From Pezicula radicicola (Eukaryota > Ascomycota > Leotiomycetes > Helotiales > Dermateaceae): a stretch of DNA of 64,000 nucleotides. The notes beneath the pieces were generated by a model. That model was not told the DNA's origin, did no database searches, and worked only from the letters and a program-made list of their open reading frames with translations. Made by a program: the position numbers and the translations under genes. The stretch is from contig PDUO01000035.1 in NCBI GenBank assembly GCA_003008705.1, forward strand, positions 502,101 to 566,100, given 5' to 3'. Below are positions 47,760-59,243 of this stretch, in pieces; the stretch's first letter is position 1, and each line of letters opens with the position of its first letter.

Positions 47760-48508
47760 CAATTTACAATTATTCCTCCTCAAAACGTTGTGTTCAACGA
47801 GTGTTAGTCAAACCGTCACGTAAGAGTAGATTAAGTTACTTAAGGTTAAGTTTCAGTGAGTTACTCACATCAGGCAATTTACCCATAGCAAGCTGATACC
47901 CAATGAAGTGGTTTGCTTAAAATGGCTGAGTTACATACGCATCTCAAGCAGACTACTCTAAGCTAAGTTAGAAAAATTCACTTAATTTGAGTCAAGTCAC
48001 TCGAAGTAAATGAAGTACCTCAATTTATTAAGTCAACTAAATCAATTATCACAGCCGTTAAATACAGCAGGCAAAGAACTATAGGCTATTTTTGAAATGT
48101 TTTTGTATTGATTGACTACTTTATAAGCAAGCAATATCATGCATCTTGCCAGCCCACACCAACCAGCAAACGCCGAGCCAAGCCAGGTAGACTTAGAGAG
48201 CAATACACTCGAATAATGTGTCGATACCGGCTCCTTGGCAGACCGAGTGAATAAGATCAAGCAATAAAGCCATCCCATCCACCCAAGCAAAAGTCCAGTT
48301 TCTATTGATTACAGGTTTGTGTCCATGAAAAAGAGATGATGGCAAAGCGTATCGTAAGAGCTGATCAAGACAGACCGAAAATCGAAGGTGCCACCAAAGA
48401 GAGCGCAAACTTTTCCGGACCGTCGCCGCAGATTGAACAATACGTAAGATGATGTATGTAGAAGAAAAGTCGTTAGTGGGTATCCTTTAAGACGAGGAGA
48501 GTGGGCAA
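47760..48508. other. Intergenic region between convergent genes, PAB1 3' UTR
   Basis: 47810-48050 is AT-rich with repeated GAGTTAC/AAGTTAC/CACTTAATTTGAGTCA-like words that resemble the repeats at 1.9 and 30.5 kb. The right part, to 48508, is probably the 3' UTR of PAB1. No gene is supported. Confidence 0.5.
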
Positions 48509-50921
48509 TTAAGCCTTCTCCTCAGTCTTCTCTTCGCCTTCCTTAGCCTCCTCCTCACCGCCCTGGTTCTTCACGTATTCGTCGTAAACAGTCATAGCCT
48601 CATCAACCTTGGCTCGCAGAGCTGACTCTTCCTCGATGCTATGGAATCGTTAGTCAGTGTTTTACGTTATATTCGTGTGCGTAGCATAAAACTTACAGGT
48701 TGACCAACTCCTGGTTGTCCATCTCCAAAAGCATACCAGTGATCTTACCAGCCAACTCAGGTTGCATGCTCTGAATCTTGGGGAACAGAGCTTCTCCAAG
48801 TAGTTGCTTCTGTTGTTGTGGGCCAACAGCTGCGAGTTGGGCCTGTAGAACGGAAAGACCACCAGCTTGAGCGCCGTCTTGGGCCATACCTGGAATTTGA
48901 GGGGGCATACCACGACCGGCTTGAGGTGGGAAACCACCGGCAAATCCAGGACGGCCAGCTTGAGCACCACGTCCAGCCATACCACCTTGTCTAGCTCCTG
49001 GTGGGAAAGGAATACCCTGAGCACCTTGGAGACCCATTGGTGGCATACCTTGCATACCCTGGATTGGTCCACGAGCGCCTGGTCCACCACGTCCACCACC
49101 AGCCAAAGCTGCGGCCTGCTGAGCTTGTTGCAGTGCAGCAAGGAATTGAGGGTTGTTTTGTTGACCGTATGGGGCTCCAGGAGGGAATTGACCAGGGATG
49201 CCGTACATGTTGGGTGGCATTTGCTGAGGGCCTGGCGCACCACGACCGCCTTGCTGAGGAGGGAATCCTTGGGGGTATTGGCCTGGGCGACCGGCCTGGG
49301 CACCTGGTTGAGGGAAACCACCTTGGGGTGGGAAGGGCATGCCTCGGCCTCCAGCTTGAGGAATGAAACCTGGTTGTTGGCCGGGAGGGTAGAACATTGG
49401 TGCTTGCATGTATTGTTGTGGCATACCTGCAGCAGCAGCAGCTTGTTGCATGCGGATTTGGTTTCGGGCTTGGATGCTGGCCTCCAACTGGCTTTTGCGG
49501 ACATCCTTACGCTGAGCAAGAGCAACGTAAAGTGGCTTGTTGTTGACCATGCGCTGGTTCATATCAGCGACAGCCTTGGTGGCCTCATCTGGGTTGTTGA
49601 AGCAGACGAAGCCGAAACCCTTGCTCTTGCCTTGGGCGCGCTTCTCAGTCTTAGGCGTAGCGGCCTTTTTCTCAGCACCTTCCTCCTCAGCCTCGGTCTC
49701 TCCCTCTTTCTTGTTCTCCTTGTTCTTTTCCTCCTCCTTAGCTTTCTCCTTCTCTTCTGCCTCAGCAGTTTCAGCAGCCGAGTCACGCATGACCTTTGCA
49801 GAAGTGATAGAACCATACTCTTCGAAAAGCTTACGGAGCTGTTCATCATCAACGGAATCATCCAAATTCTTGACGTAGAGGTTGACACCCTGGTACTTGG
49901 ATGCCTTTTCAATACGAGCAGCTTCGTAGGATCGACGTAGCTCCTCTTCGCGCTCATGTTTCTTCTGGGCACGGCCAACGTAAAGTTCCTGGCCCTTGAA
50001 GTCCTTTCCATTGAGCTCTTCAACCGCGGCTGAAGCATGCTCATGGTTAATGAAGTTGACGAAACCAAAGCCACGGCTCTTGCCAGTCTCATCACGAGCC
50101 AGCGATGCGGATGTAACATCACCAAACTTCTCAAACAGCTCACGGAACTCCTCGTCGGTAGCCTCAGTAGGGATGTTCTTGACGTAGATGTTGGTGAAGT
50201 TTGCCTTCATCTCCTCAAACTTACTTTGGCGATCCTTCTTGGGAATGTGGTGTCCAACGAACACTTTCTTCTCGTTTAACAACATACCGTTGACGTGCTT
50301 GATAGCCTGGCTAGCAGCCTCGTCTGTCTCATAGTGAACAAATCCATACCCCTTGGAAGCTCCTGACTCATCTTGCGCAACCTTGCAACTCAAAATGTTA
50401 CCGAATGCAGCAAAAGTATCGTGGAGAGCCTTATTATCAATGGCGACATCCAAGTTCTTGATGAAGACATTGCCCTGACCAGTCTTTCTGAGCGCTGGGT
50501 CGCGCTGGGACCACATGATACGGCAAGGGCGGCCCTTGATGAGGGTGTAGTTGAGTTCCTCCAAAGCCTTCTCTCCATCATTGGTGGTATTGTAGTTGAC
50601 ATAGGCATATCCAAGAGATCGACGAGTTACAGCATCACGGCAGACACGAATAGATGCAACAGATCCAATCTGGGAGAAGAGCTCGAAAAGCATGGCCTCA
50701 GTGACGGAGGGATCAAGTTCACCGACATAGAGGGATGCGGAAGCTTGAGGGTGGGGAGCAGCAGAGCTTGGGGTAGGTCCAGCGGTGTCAGGATCCTCGG
50801 ATTGGACATCGATATTGGTGTTAATGGCAGGGGCGCCATTTGCGTCGCCTCCGTTGAGGGATGCATTGTTGAGATCGTTGGCCAGCTGATCGACAGCGGA
50901 GGTGGCAGTTGCGGCAGACAT
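48509..50921 (-). CDS. pab1: Poly(A)-binding protein PAB1
   Basis: The model has two exons: 48697-50921 and 48509-48638, in frame, 784 aa. Four RRMs are clear: RRM1 [16 protein letters not shown] with LGYAYVNY (about residue 62 on), RRM2 [19 protein letters not shown]3 [19 protein letters not shown]4 [18 protein letters not shown] Pro/Gly/Met/Gln-rich linker of about 220 aa follows, then the MLLE peptide-binding domain ([40 protein letters not shown]). PAB1 coats poly(A) tails, binds eIF4G and release/decay factors, and promotes translation. I start at [12 protein letters not shown] (50921) because upstream in-frame sequence lies across a probable leader intron. RRM4 carries an acidic Lys/Glu insertion of about 45 aa between its two RNP motifs. 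Confidence 0.97.
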
Positions 50922-51867
50922 CTTGAGAGAATGTAATGCTGCGATTGAGATGTTAGCAGGCTGGCGCATGCAGGGTATGAGATGGCGCGAGATCCATCGC
51001 GTTTGGGGGAGCTCTTAGACTCACCTATTACTTGGCGAGGTGTCGTGGGTAGGGGGAATAGAAATCAGTCAGAGCTTGCCACAAATAAGATGGACAAGGT
51101 CGAAGTAGGAGAAGGTGCGAATATGGAAAGTTGAACGTTGCACGGAGGCAAAGGCTCAGCAGCAGCAGCAGAGGCGACGTAGGAGGAAGGTAGGTGGTTA
51201 GGTGAAGCGGTCGAAAGAACGATCGCGAAGTTGGTGTTTTTAGAGGATTTTTCAAGTTTTTTTGGGTCTCCAAGGAGATTTTTTTTGGAAGGAAGGCGAA
51301 AAGAACGAAAAGAAGCACGAATATCGTACTCTGTCCGTAAATCGGTGATGGGGTTTGGTTTTGGATTTTGGTGAAAGAAAAAGGATGGCTTTGTCGCGCC
51401 CAACTTTTTTGTGAATGGCCTTTCCAAATTTCAGACTGCGCTACATCCCAATTGGGCAAGGGCGAGTCGGGTCGGAGATGATTATCACGTGTTACGGAAA
51501 AATAGAACTGCGGTTGTGAGGTGCTCTGGCCAAACTGATAAGGCTGAGGCGTTCAACGCCGCCTTGCCTTGCTGACTATTAAACGGCCACTCCACTCACT
51601 GTACGGGCGGAAGTAAGGTAAGGTAAGGCTACCTACTACTATACTAGCATAGCTCCAGCAAGCTCCACCACCCACTCGTCTTCTAGGACAGAATCGTATC
51701 GAACTCTCTGCAAAACCACTCAGTCCTTTGTCTTATTTAAGCAAACCCCTCAGTCAGTATTGTGCGTACACTTGTACGAAAAGGCACCGATAATCCCAAG
51801 TCTCGGCATGTTTCCTCGACCATAGTCCACGACCCCCGCAAATCATATCAGTGCATTACAGTACAGT
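50922..51867. promoter_or_regulatory. Divergent promoter and PAB1 leader with an intron
   Basis: On the PAB1 strand, a leader with A-rich tracts (for example CCAAAAAAAATCTCC and CCCAAAAAAACTTG, about 51255-51295) is followed by a probable leader intron. It begins GTGAGT near 51025 and ends CGCAG near 50942, just before the ATG. A CACGTG E-box lies near 51487. Near 51615-51630, AAGGTAAGGTAAGG repeats. The right part feeds HUL5. Confidence 0.5.
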
Positions 51868-54800
51868 ATGTTTCAGACATTCAGTGGCAGCTCTCGTCGC
51901 CCGCGACAGGTCAATCTTTCCGGTCAGAATATAAACCCATTTGCAGCAAGCTCATGGACGCCAGCTGCTTCTGGCACGCAGAAGACTGTGGCACATGCTC
52001 AGCAAGAGAGACAACAGCGTCAGCAGGAGCGAGAGAAGCTGAATGCCTCCAAGCGTATACAGAGGACATGGAGGGGCTACAAGGCTCGGCGAGAACTGGC
52101 AGATTTGCGGAGACGGCTTTGGGATGCAGAGAATACGTTTGGGAAGCCCATAGCCTCGTTCTCTTCGTTTCTTCTGCTATTCGTTGCCTTCTTCAACCCA
52201 CGGCGGCCCGATGACATTGATCGACTGGAAAGTTTGAGCCAGAGCATATCCCAGGTTGGCTTTGCAGGATTTCTTACGCGGCAAGATGTACAACCTTATC
52301 TACTGCGGCTTGCTAAGCTCTCCCTGGAAGCATTAGGAGGGTGGGTTGCTTAATCACGTTCTCTCACCATTATCATTCTTTTGCTGATTCCATAACCAGA
52401 TCTAGACCCGGATTCCCGGTCTCAATACTTGAACTCCTAATAGCCATTATCGATTCGCGGCCTCAGATATTTGCATACATATCTCGAGAATACTATGGCT
52501 TTTTATCAAAACTTGCCACTGACCAACAGTTCTCGAAGTTAGATAGGAAGCTAGTCCTCCAAGCTATCAAAACCCCTCTCGCAGAACGTATCCAAATCGA
52601 GGATGACCTACCCCCCACAAACCAGCTCAATGCTGAAGAAATGACACTTGATGCACACGCCGCTTTTGCATTATACTTTCTAACGACTCCAGATCTACAG
52701 ACACTACTGGGAGGGTTAGACGAGCTGGCAGAGAGTGTAGACGTGGGAGTTCTATCAGCTGCTATAGTTCGGGAATTTCTAAGTGGTTCAGCTTATCGTG
52801 TTAAGGCTGAAAGTAGACTATGGTTGCTTGCGCACTTTATTGCACTTCATAGGCTTCAACGGCGTACTAGCCAAGATTCACAATTCTTGAGGGGATTGTC
52901 ACTTCAATTATCAAGCTCTTCAACAGAAATTGTGGGCCGCATTGACGCAACGGAAACAGCAGGCAAGTCCACAACGCCTGACCTTGAGCAACATAAACTA
53001 ACTTAGTGATTTGTAGAAAGTAGCCGAGGTTCTCAGGACGGAGATGCTTCTCCTCTTGCGTTGCCTCCTTTCATCAAGAATGAGCTCTCTGCATTGGTCA
53101 ACCAGGACAGTATTGTAAGCTTGATTGCAAGGTTTGACGTGTAAGCTGAAATCCAATTAATCTTTTGAGTCTTTACTAATAGCTCCCTTTAGCGGTCATG
53201 CCAAGAACTTAGTAGCTGGAGAGGAGGATGCAAGCTTGCTTGCCAGCTATGCATTAAGTCTCCTGCGAATTTTCCCCAGTCGTGCTGACGAACTCCGTAT
53301 GTGGCTTTATCTAGGCTCTATGGACACTCCGTCAGGAGCAAAGCTCCCGGCTCTGAAGTTCTTTTGGCAAGCGGTGAGCTTGACCACCACATTTTCAGCT
53401 ATTATGGGTGATTCAAAGGCTGCCTTGCGTCTACTCCGACCTCAAATCCGCCAATCTTTTTCTTTGCCGTCTCCAAGTGATATTCAGCAGGATCGGGAAT
53501 GGAGAACAATCCTCCTTTTCCTTGAGCTCTACACTTTTGTACTTCGGTTTACTGACGACGAAGAGTTCCTAAGCGGCAGTGCTGTGAACTTGCAGTCATC
53601 TGAGCCCATCTCTCGAATAAGAGAAAGTGCACTTCCAATTGAAGATGTCAAGCGACTCACCATATTCCTCAAAAACCTTGCTTTTACTTCGTATTTCAAC
53701 GCAGGCGAGTTGGCCGATGACGAAGAGCAACCAGTGGAAAGTAGCTTGGGGTCCTACTTTGGCACAAATGTAGCTGCTGGACGATCAAGTCGTTTCACAT
53801 CACAGGACGATGAAGTAATTGTTAAGACTCACGCGCGCCGGCCTTTCGCTGGTGTTGCAGGTATGACATTCGAGTACGTGAGAACCGTAGTCACTGGTGT
53901 AATGCGTATGCTCTATGAGCGAGATTCAAGACGACGTTTCCTGCCTAAGGATCACTGGCTCATGACGTCTCGTTTTGATATGGATGGCTTCATAACCGCA
54001 GTTGTCATGGAGGAAGAGAGGCGCCGCGAGGTTACCGAGGGAGATGAGGATGAGGACGCCGACGTTGACGGCGATGACTTGCCCTTGTTACAAGATCGTC
54101 TTGTTGGGATTGATAGGCACCGACGGGCTTTCCAAATCGAGAAGCAGAGAAAACAACAGCAGAAAGCTGCACGTAAGAAAGTCCTTGCTGTGATTGGACC
54201 GAGGGTCGAAGTCCTTCAGAATATGCCTTTCGTTATTCCTTTCGAAACGCGTGTACAGATTTTTCGGCAATTCGTTCATCTCGACCAGTCCCGCAGACGG
54301 GGCGGCAATGTGGATCCGGACATCTGGCGGTTTTCTATCATGCACCAGACTCCCTCTGGGCCTGGTCAACACCGTACAGGTCGCGAGATACTGGGTAGGC
54401 ACCATGCCAAGATCCGGCGAGATAATATTTTTCAGGATGCCTATGAGCAGTTCTACGAGGTTCGTAATAGTTTCTTCTCTTTCTACCCACGTGGAAACAA
54501 CTTTTTTCCGCCAAGGCTAGAGCCGTTAGATGGCACACTACGCTTGAGTAACTCAAACTATCTTAAATGCTTAATGCAGGATGGATTCCCGATCAGAACT
54601 CAACTTCTTTGTTGTCAAGTTAGTCCGAGAAACTTCAGCCAATTAAGAAACCTCCGCTTCTTGAGCCAACGAGACAGTTTGAGTAACTCAAGCTGAGTGT
54701 GCCACAAAAAAAAGCAGTAGCTCGTACCCTTGTCCCTTTCTAACCACCCCAAATAAGCAAGAATTTACTCCAATATATTTTTGTATGAGGAATACTGACC

Positions 54801-55941
54801 TTTCAATGTTATATAGCTTGGAGAGGGTCTCAAGGAGCCGATTCAAATCACCTTTGTAGATCAATTCGATACGGCGGAGGCCGGTATCGATGGCGGTGGT
54901 GTGACCAAAGAATTTCTCACGAGTGTAACGAACGAGGCATTTCGCTCTTCGGATGGACCAAATCTATTCGTGACCAACGATCAGAATCTGCTCTATCCAA
55001 ATCCAACAGCAATAGATGAAAGGCAGCAATTATTAAAACAGGCCGGTTTCAGTGAGACAACGGCAGAGTCAAGAGAGCACATCAAGGAATTACTCAAACA
55101 ATACGAATTCTTGGGCAGGGTAGTTGGCAAATGCTTATACGAGGGGATTCTTATCGACATCAGTTTTGCGGGATTTTTCTTGCTGAAGTGGGCTGCCTCA
55201 GCAGGTCCTGGATATCGGGCAAGCATCAACGATCTTCGGGATCTAGATGAAGATTTCTACCAAAATCTATTGAAACTCAAAAACTTCACTGGGAATGTTG
55301 AGGATCTATCACTCGACTTCACAATTACCGACGTAGTCTCACCGCCTGGGGCACCGACTGTAACACTCACCCGGGATCTCAGGCCAAATGGCTCAAGAAT
55401 TGCTGTAACTAACGAGAACCGACCGCTCTACGTTTCCTATGTAGCTAGACACCGCCTCACAGTACAGCCATATCAACAGACACAAGCTTTCTTGAAAGGG
55501 CTAGGCGAGATAATTGAGCCATCTTGGCTTTCGATGTTCAACCAGACAGAACTACAGACTCTCATTGGCGGGGATGCGTCTGAAATCGACGTCGATGATT
55601 TGAGGGCGAACACTGCTTATGGTGGTGTGTATCAGATTGGTGACGATGGCCTAGAACATCCTACCGTGCAACTCTTCTGGCGCGTTATGAAGCAACTGGA
55701 TGACTCCGATAGGCGCAAGGTCCTGAAATACGTCACCTCAACCCCTCGAGCACCCCTTCTTGGCTTTGCGCAATTAAATCCTCGATTCAGCATTCGCGAT
55801 GCTGGTGCTGACGAGGAGCGGCTACCAAGTACCAGCACGTGTGTCAATCTACTGAAGCTCCCAAGATACTCTACCGAGGTTGTCTTGCGGAATAAGCTTT
55901 TGTACGCTGTCAATTCTGGGGCTGGTTTTGATCTTAGTTAG
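51868..55941 (+). CDS. hul5: HECT E3 ubiquitin ligase of the HUL5/UBE3C type
   Basis: The model has five exons: 51868-52340, 52400-52962, 53017-53140, 53193-54459 and 54817-55941, in frame, 1,183 aa. The N-terminus has an IQ-like segment (ASKRIQRTWRGYKARRELAD, about 55-75), as in UBE3C and HUL5. The middle is an alpha-helical region. The C-terminal HECT domain starts near residue 800 (ELGEGLKEPIQITFVDQF, GGGVTKEFLTSV) and has the catalytic Cys at residue 1151 in STSTCVNLLKLPRYS, 32 residues from the end. HUL5 acts with the proteasome to extend ubiquitin chains and clear misfolded proteins. Intron 2 is GC-AG (GCAAGT donor); no GT donor restores the frame. Intron 4 is 357 nt and houses a MITE-like element. 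Confidence 0.94.
54532..54703. mobile_element. MITE-like element, 172 bp, in HUL5 intron 4
   Basis: Terminal inverted repeats of 32 bp (54532-54563 and 54672-54703) match at 28 positions. The left begins GGCACACTACGCTTGAGTAA and the right ends CAAGCTGAGTGTGCC. It has no coding capacity. No target-site duplication is obvious. The superfamily is not assigned. Confidence 0.8.
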
Positions 55942-57861
55942 ACGGTGCATAAACTTACGGCGTTTGGGGAAAGGATTTGAAATGCATTATTAGCGGTGGC
56001 AGGCAAGACACGGAACAAAGACAGCTTATAATATGTATTGCAATGGAGTAAATGCAATATTATGAGTATAGGATATATCATCAGGAAATAGTGCATTTTC
56101 TGGTCGATTGACTATCTTAGTCACCAAATCAGTTTCTATAAGGAAGCTTGTGGAAGCCGAGCCAGTATTCCTTTCTACTTTCAATAACTCCATGCTGGTT
56201 TTAACGTTATTTTTCTAGTTTTTGGTGTTCGGAGGCCGGGACATTAGCTGGCTTTTGATGTCTCCAGAAGCTTGCCTTTAGTTCACACTAAGTTTAATGT
56301 GGCAGCAGTAAACGAGAACAAATCATACCAAAGTTCACTGGAACACTAACCATTAACACCTTAGTCGCTAGAGCGAGCCCATCTTTAATTCGCATTGGAG
56401 GTTCAGTGCTTTGGTGTGGTGTGTAACACAAGCTGAACTGTAGTAGCTGGCTAAAATATGGTGTCAATGGCTTTTCTCCGGACAGGTCACAAAAAAACAC
56501 ATTGACCAATACCTGCGCAGTTAGGGGAGAGAGTGCCCTTGGCATCTCCCTGGTAGAAGCAGTTTTCCAAGCGCCCTTCACTCTCAAGCCTCAACAATGA
56601 TGTGATTACACTTGATCTCGGTCTTCTTACCTTACTACGAGTAACGCCCTAGATACTTTCCAAGAAACTCTCTGTTTTGCTAAAGTCGCGGTACTACCGG
56701 TAGTACGCATGAAAGTGGCATCGCAGACAAAGTACGAAAGGTACAGCCTAGCGATCCTGTTGATCAATTAGTGCTCTTTGGACCTCGTTATTCGAAGTCG
56801 CTCTGCTCGAAATTTGGGCCGCCGAGTCTCGTTAAACAGGGTCGGGTGAGACTTCTGCGAGAATATGAGAGGCGCTTTCGTTTTTCGCTTTCCGTAGCGG
56901 GTTGTGTGTGGCTGTGTTGACGAGACCTGGGGCTCTAAGGGGGAACTGCCAAGGAGTTTTAAGAACGCTCGGTTAAAAGAAATGTTTACCGAAGTGGATT
57001 GAAGATGCGATTCGCCGCGTGGATATACTTGGAGAACAGAACAGAGACTTTATTTGTTTTGCGTCTGTAACGAGTTTGGATGTTCTACTCGAGTGGTGTT
57101 TGGAGATCTTCCGCTAGTAATTGTTCATATGCGGTGATCTGCGGCAGCTACCCTTGTCACACATCACACATCAGTTGGCAAGTTGCAATGAAGCAGCCCA
57201 GATGTTTTCTTTTCTGGTTTGGTCTTTATGAGACTTTGACTGCTCGATGATGGAGCTTCTTCATCACACTGACTTTGTGGGGTACCGATATTGGATTGAC
57301 AGCTGGAGTAGATTTTGGGGGAAACCAATACCATCAAGTTATGGTAGATTTCTTCAAGATAATTCTGCCAAGTGAGCAGCAGATCCTTTCGTGTCGAGTA
57401 CCCAAGATCCACTCAGACCCTGTAGTCGATAGGTTTCTACCAAGAGTTCAGCCGCCAGCTATGCAGCTTGACTTTACTCAGGGGTTGTTTTAACCAAGAT
57501 GATCTTCCATGATATCAAGAGAATAAGGCCTCAACCAAGCCTCTCTTGGTACTGCTTAGTGCTACTTAGTGCTGCATCCAAGAGAACCAAGATTATCGAA
57601 TGCCTGCTCTACTAGCTAAACAAAAGTTGGCCAAGTACGAAGGCGCATTCCCGGGCCGTCGATGGAGTTTTGTATATAAGTCACGCCAGGGAGACTTTCT
57701 AAGATACTATAGCCATCAATTTAAATCAGTTCAATCTCAGAGTTCTTTCTTTCCAGTAGCTGCTGTGCAAGTTACCATTTTCGTTCTATTATTCAATCTT
57801 TGACATAGATTGTTATTTACCTTCATTTTCTCCCAAATTATTTTTACATACACATTTCAAG
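55942..57861. other. Intergenic region upstream of the Egh16-like gene
   Basis: About 1.9 kb with no supported gene. It includes a 16-bp perfect palindrome GTACTACCGGTAGTAC at 56691-56706. A possible minus-strand ORF at 56294-56587 (97 codons) is unconvincing. Promoter elements of the following gene sit at the right end. The rest is AT-rich. Confidence 0.5.
57673..57680 (+). promoter_or_regulatory. TATA box of the Egh16-like gene
   Basis: TATATAAG lies 182 bp upstream of the ATG at 57862. It is the best TATA match of any gene in the window, fitting a regulated or inducible gene. Placement is inferred from sequence alone. Confidence 0.55.
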
Positions 57862-58969
57862 ATGCAGTACTCCAGCTCTCTTCTTGTTGCAGCATTTGCT
57901 GTCACGAACGTTCTTTCACATGGGGTTATTACCGAAGTACAGGGTGCGAATGGTAGGTGATTCTCCTCTCACTCCAACGAATGTAGGGCCTAATATAAGT
58001 CTAGGTGTTGCCATGCCGGGTCTCACAGTTGTTGATGGCACTCCTAGAGACTGTCCGTCAGCCGGATGCGGAGCTCAGTCAGATACCGCCATCATTAGAG
58101 AGAAAGAACTTGGCACAGCAAAGGCGAGTGCTCTCGGCCGCACAACGGGTAGTGGACCAGTCGATGCAGCAAAGATGATGAACGTCTTTATGGACGGAGC
58201 TGCTGGTAAGCATCCTATCCCACAACTACAAAGTTTATATTCTTATTCGTCATCTCAGGCAACACCACTGCAGTCAGAAAGGCCCGCGAGATTCACTACG
58301 CTAATCGCAAGCGTCAACTCAGCGCTCTTCTAGGAGGCGGTGGGGGGGCAGCAGGTGGTGCAACCGGAGCTGGTGTCAAAACAGTTGCAGGCACAAAAGA
58401 AGAAGGTGTTTTAGCTGCTACCGGAATCGGTGCTTCATCTGGTTTGCCAACTACCAATGATGCAGGCGAGATCTCTATGACTATGCATCAGATCAACCAA
58501 GATGGAGCTGGCCCTTTTACGGCAATGGTTGATGGAACTTCTGGAGGAACAGATGTTGCTGCTTTCAAGAAGGCTACTGTTACTCAGAATGTACCTGGTA
58601 TTGCTGCTGGTATCTCTACTGCTACTGTAAGTTTCTTTTTCTAGTCTTGATACTTGTTTCTTTATGTATAAATCTGACTAACTGAAATAGACGATGGATT
58701 TCCCCGTTAAAATGGCAATGCCAGCCGGTATGACTTGCAATGGCCAAGTTGGAGCAGCTACAAATGTCTGTGTTGCCAAACTTCAGAATGCAACACCAGC
58801 TGGACCATTTGGTGGAGCGATCGCTTTTACTCAATCAACAGCGGCTAAGAAGAGAGCTATTGAGTACAATCTCCGCAAGAGAAACTTCGCTCGCAAGTTA
58901 AAGAGAAAGGAATATACCCTCGATGAGCTCGAGGCTCTTGCTGAAGAGAGTGATGCAATGGATGGTTGA
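57862..58969 (+). CDS. Egh16-like (GEgh16/Mas1 family) secreted surface protein
   Basis: The model has four exons: 57862-57952, 58005-58205, 58259-58626 and 58691-58969, in frame, 312 aa. The start is a signal peptide (MQYSSSLLVAAFAVTNVLS, cleavage likely before HGVI). The mature part has HGVITEVQGANGVAMPGLTV and DGTPRDCPSAGCGAQSDT. It then has an Ala/Gly-rich loop (about residues 120-145), MTMHQINQDGAGPFTAMVDG and MDFPVKMAMPAGMTCNGQVG. These are the hallmarks of the GEgh16/MAS family, found in infection-related and stress-induced proteins of plant-associated fungi and in many saprotrophs. The C-end is Lys/Arg-rich with dibasic sites (KKRA, RKRN, KRKE), which Kex2-type proteases may cleave. 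Molecular activity is unknown. A strong TATA box precedes it. Confidence 0.88.
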
Positions 58970-59243
58970 ATTCATTAGTCTTTCGGTTAAGATTGGTTTC
59001 TAAAGAGTACGGATTTATTAGCGGAGGTTACCAAAGCTGCTGGGTCAGCATATTCATATTATATATTCTTTTAGCGTATTAGTTTTTATTTGATTTCTTA
59101 TAAATGATAACAACGGCCGTTGTACAAATCTATTTGTCTCGTCTCATCAGAATCTTTTCTAATTACCATGCTATCCCCAGTGATTGAAGTAAAGGTCTCC
59201 GATTCAGTAAGAAATGGCTCTATTCTTCAGAACATTGCACACT

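Noticed and set aside
48867..49940. Long plus-strand ORF of 357 codons antisense to PAB1
   Set aside because: It is a shadow of the PAB1 coding bias. It has a low-complexity Ser/Leu/Thr composition and no domain.
56294..56587. 97-codon minus-strand ORF
   Set aside because: No recognisable motif, and it lies alone in intergenic DNA.
57862..58969. Lytic polysaccharide monooxygenase reading of the secreted protein, because it starts with His after the signal peptide
   Set aside because: Sequence around MDGTPRDC and the Ala/Gly loop fits GEgh16/MAS, and the second His-brace His and Tyr of LPMO families are not apparent.
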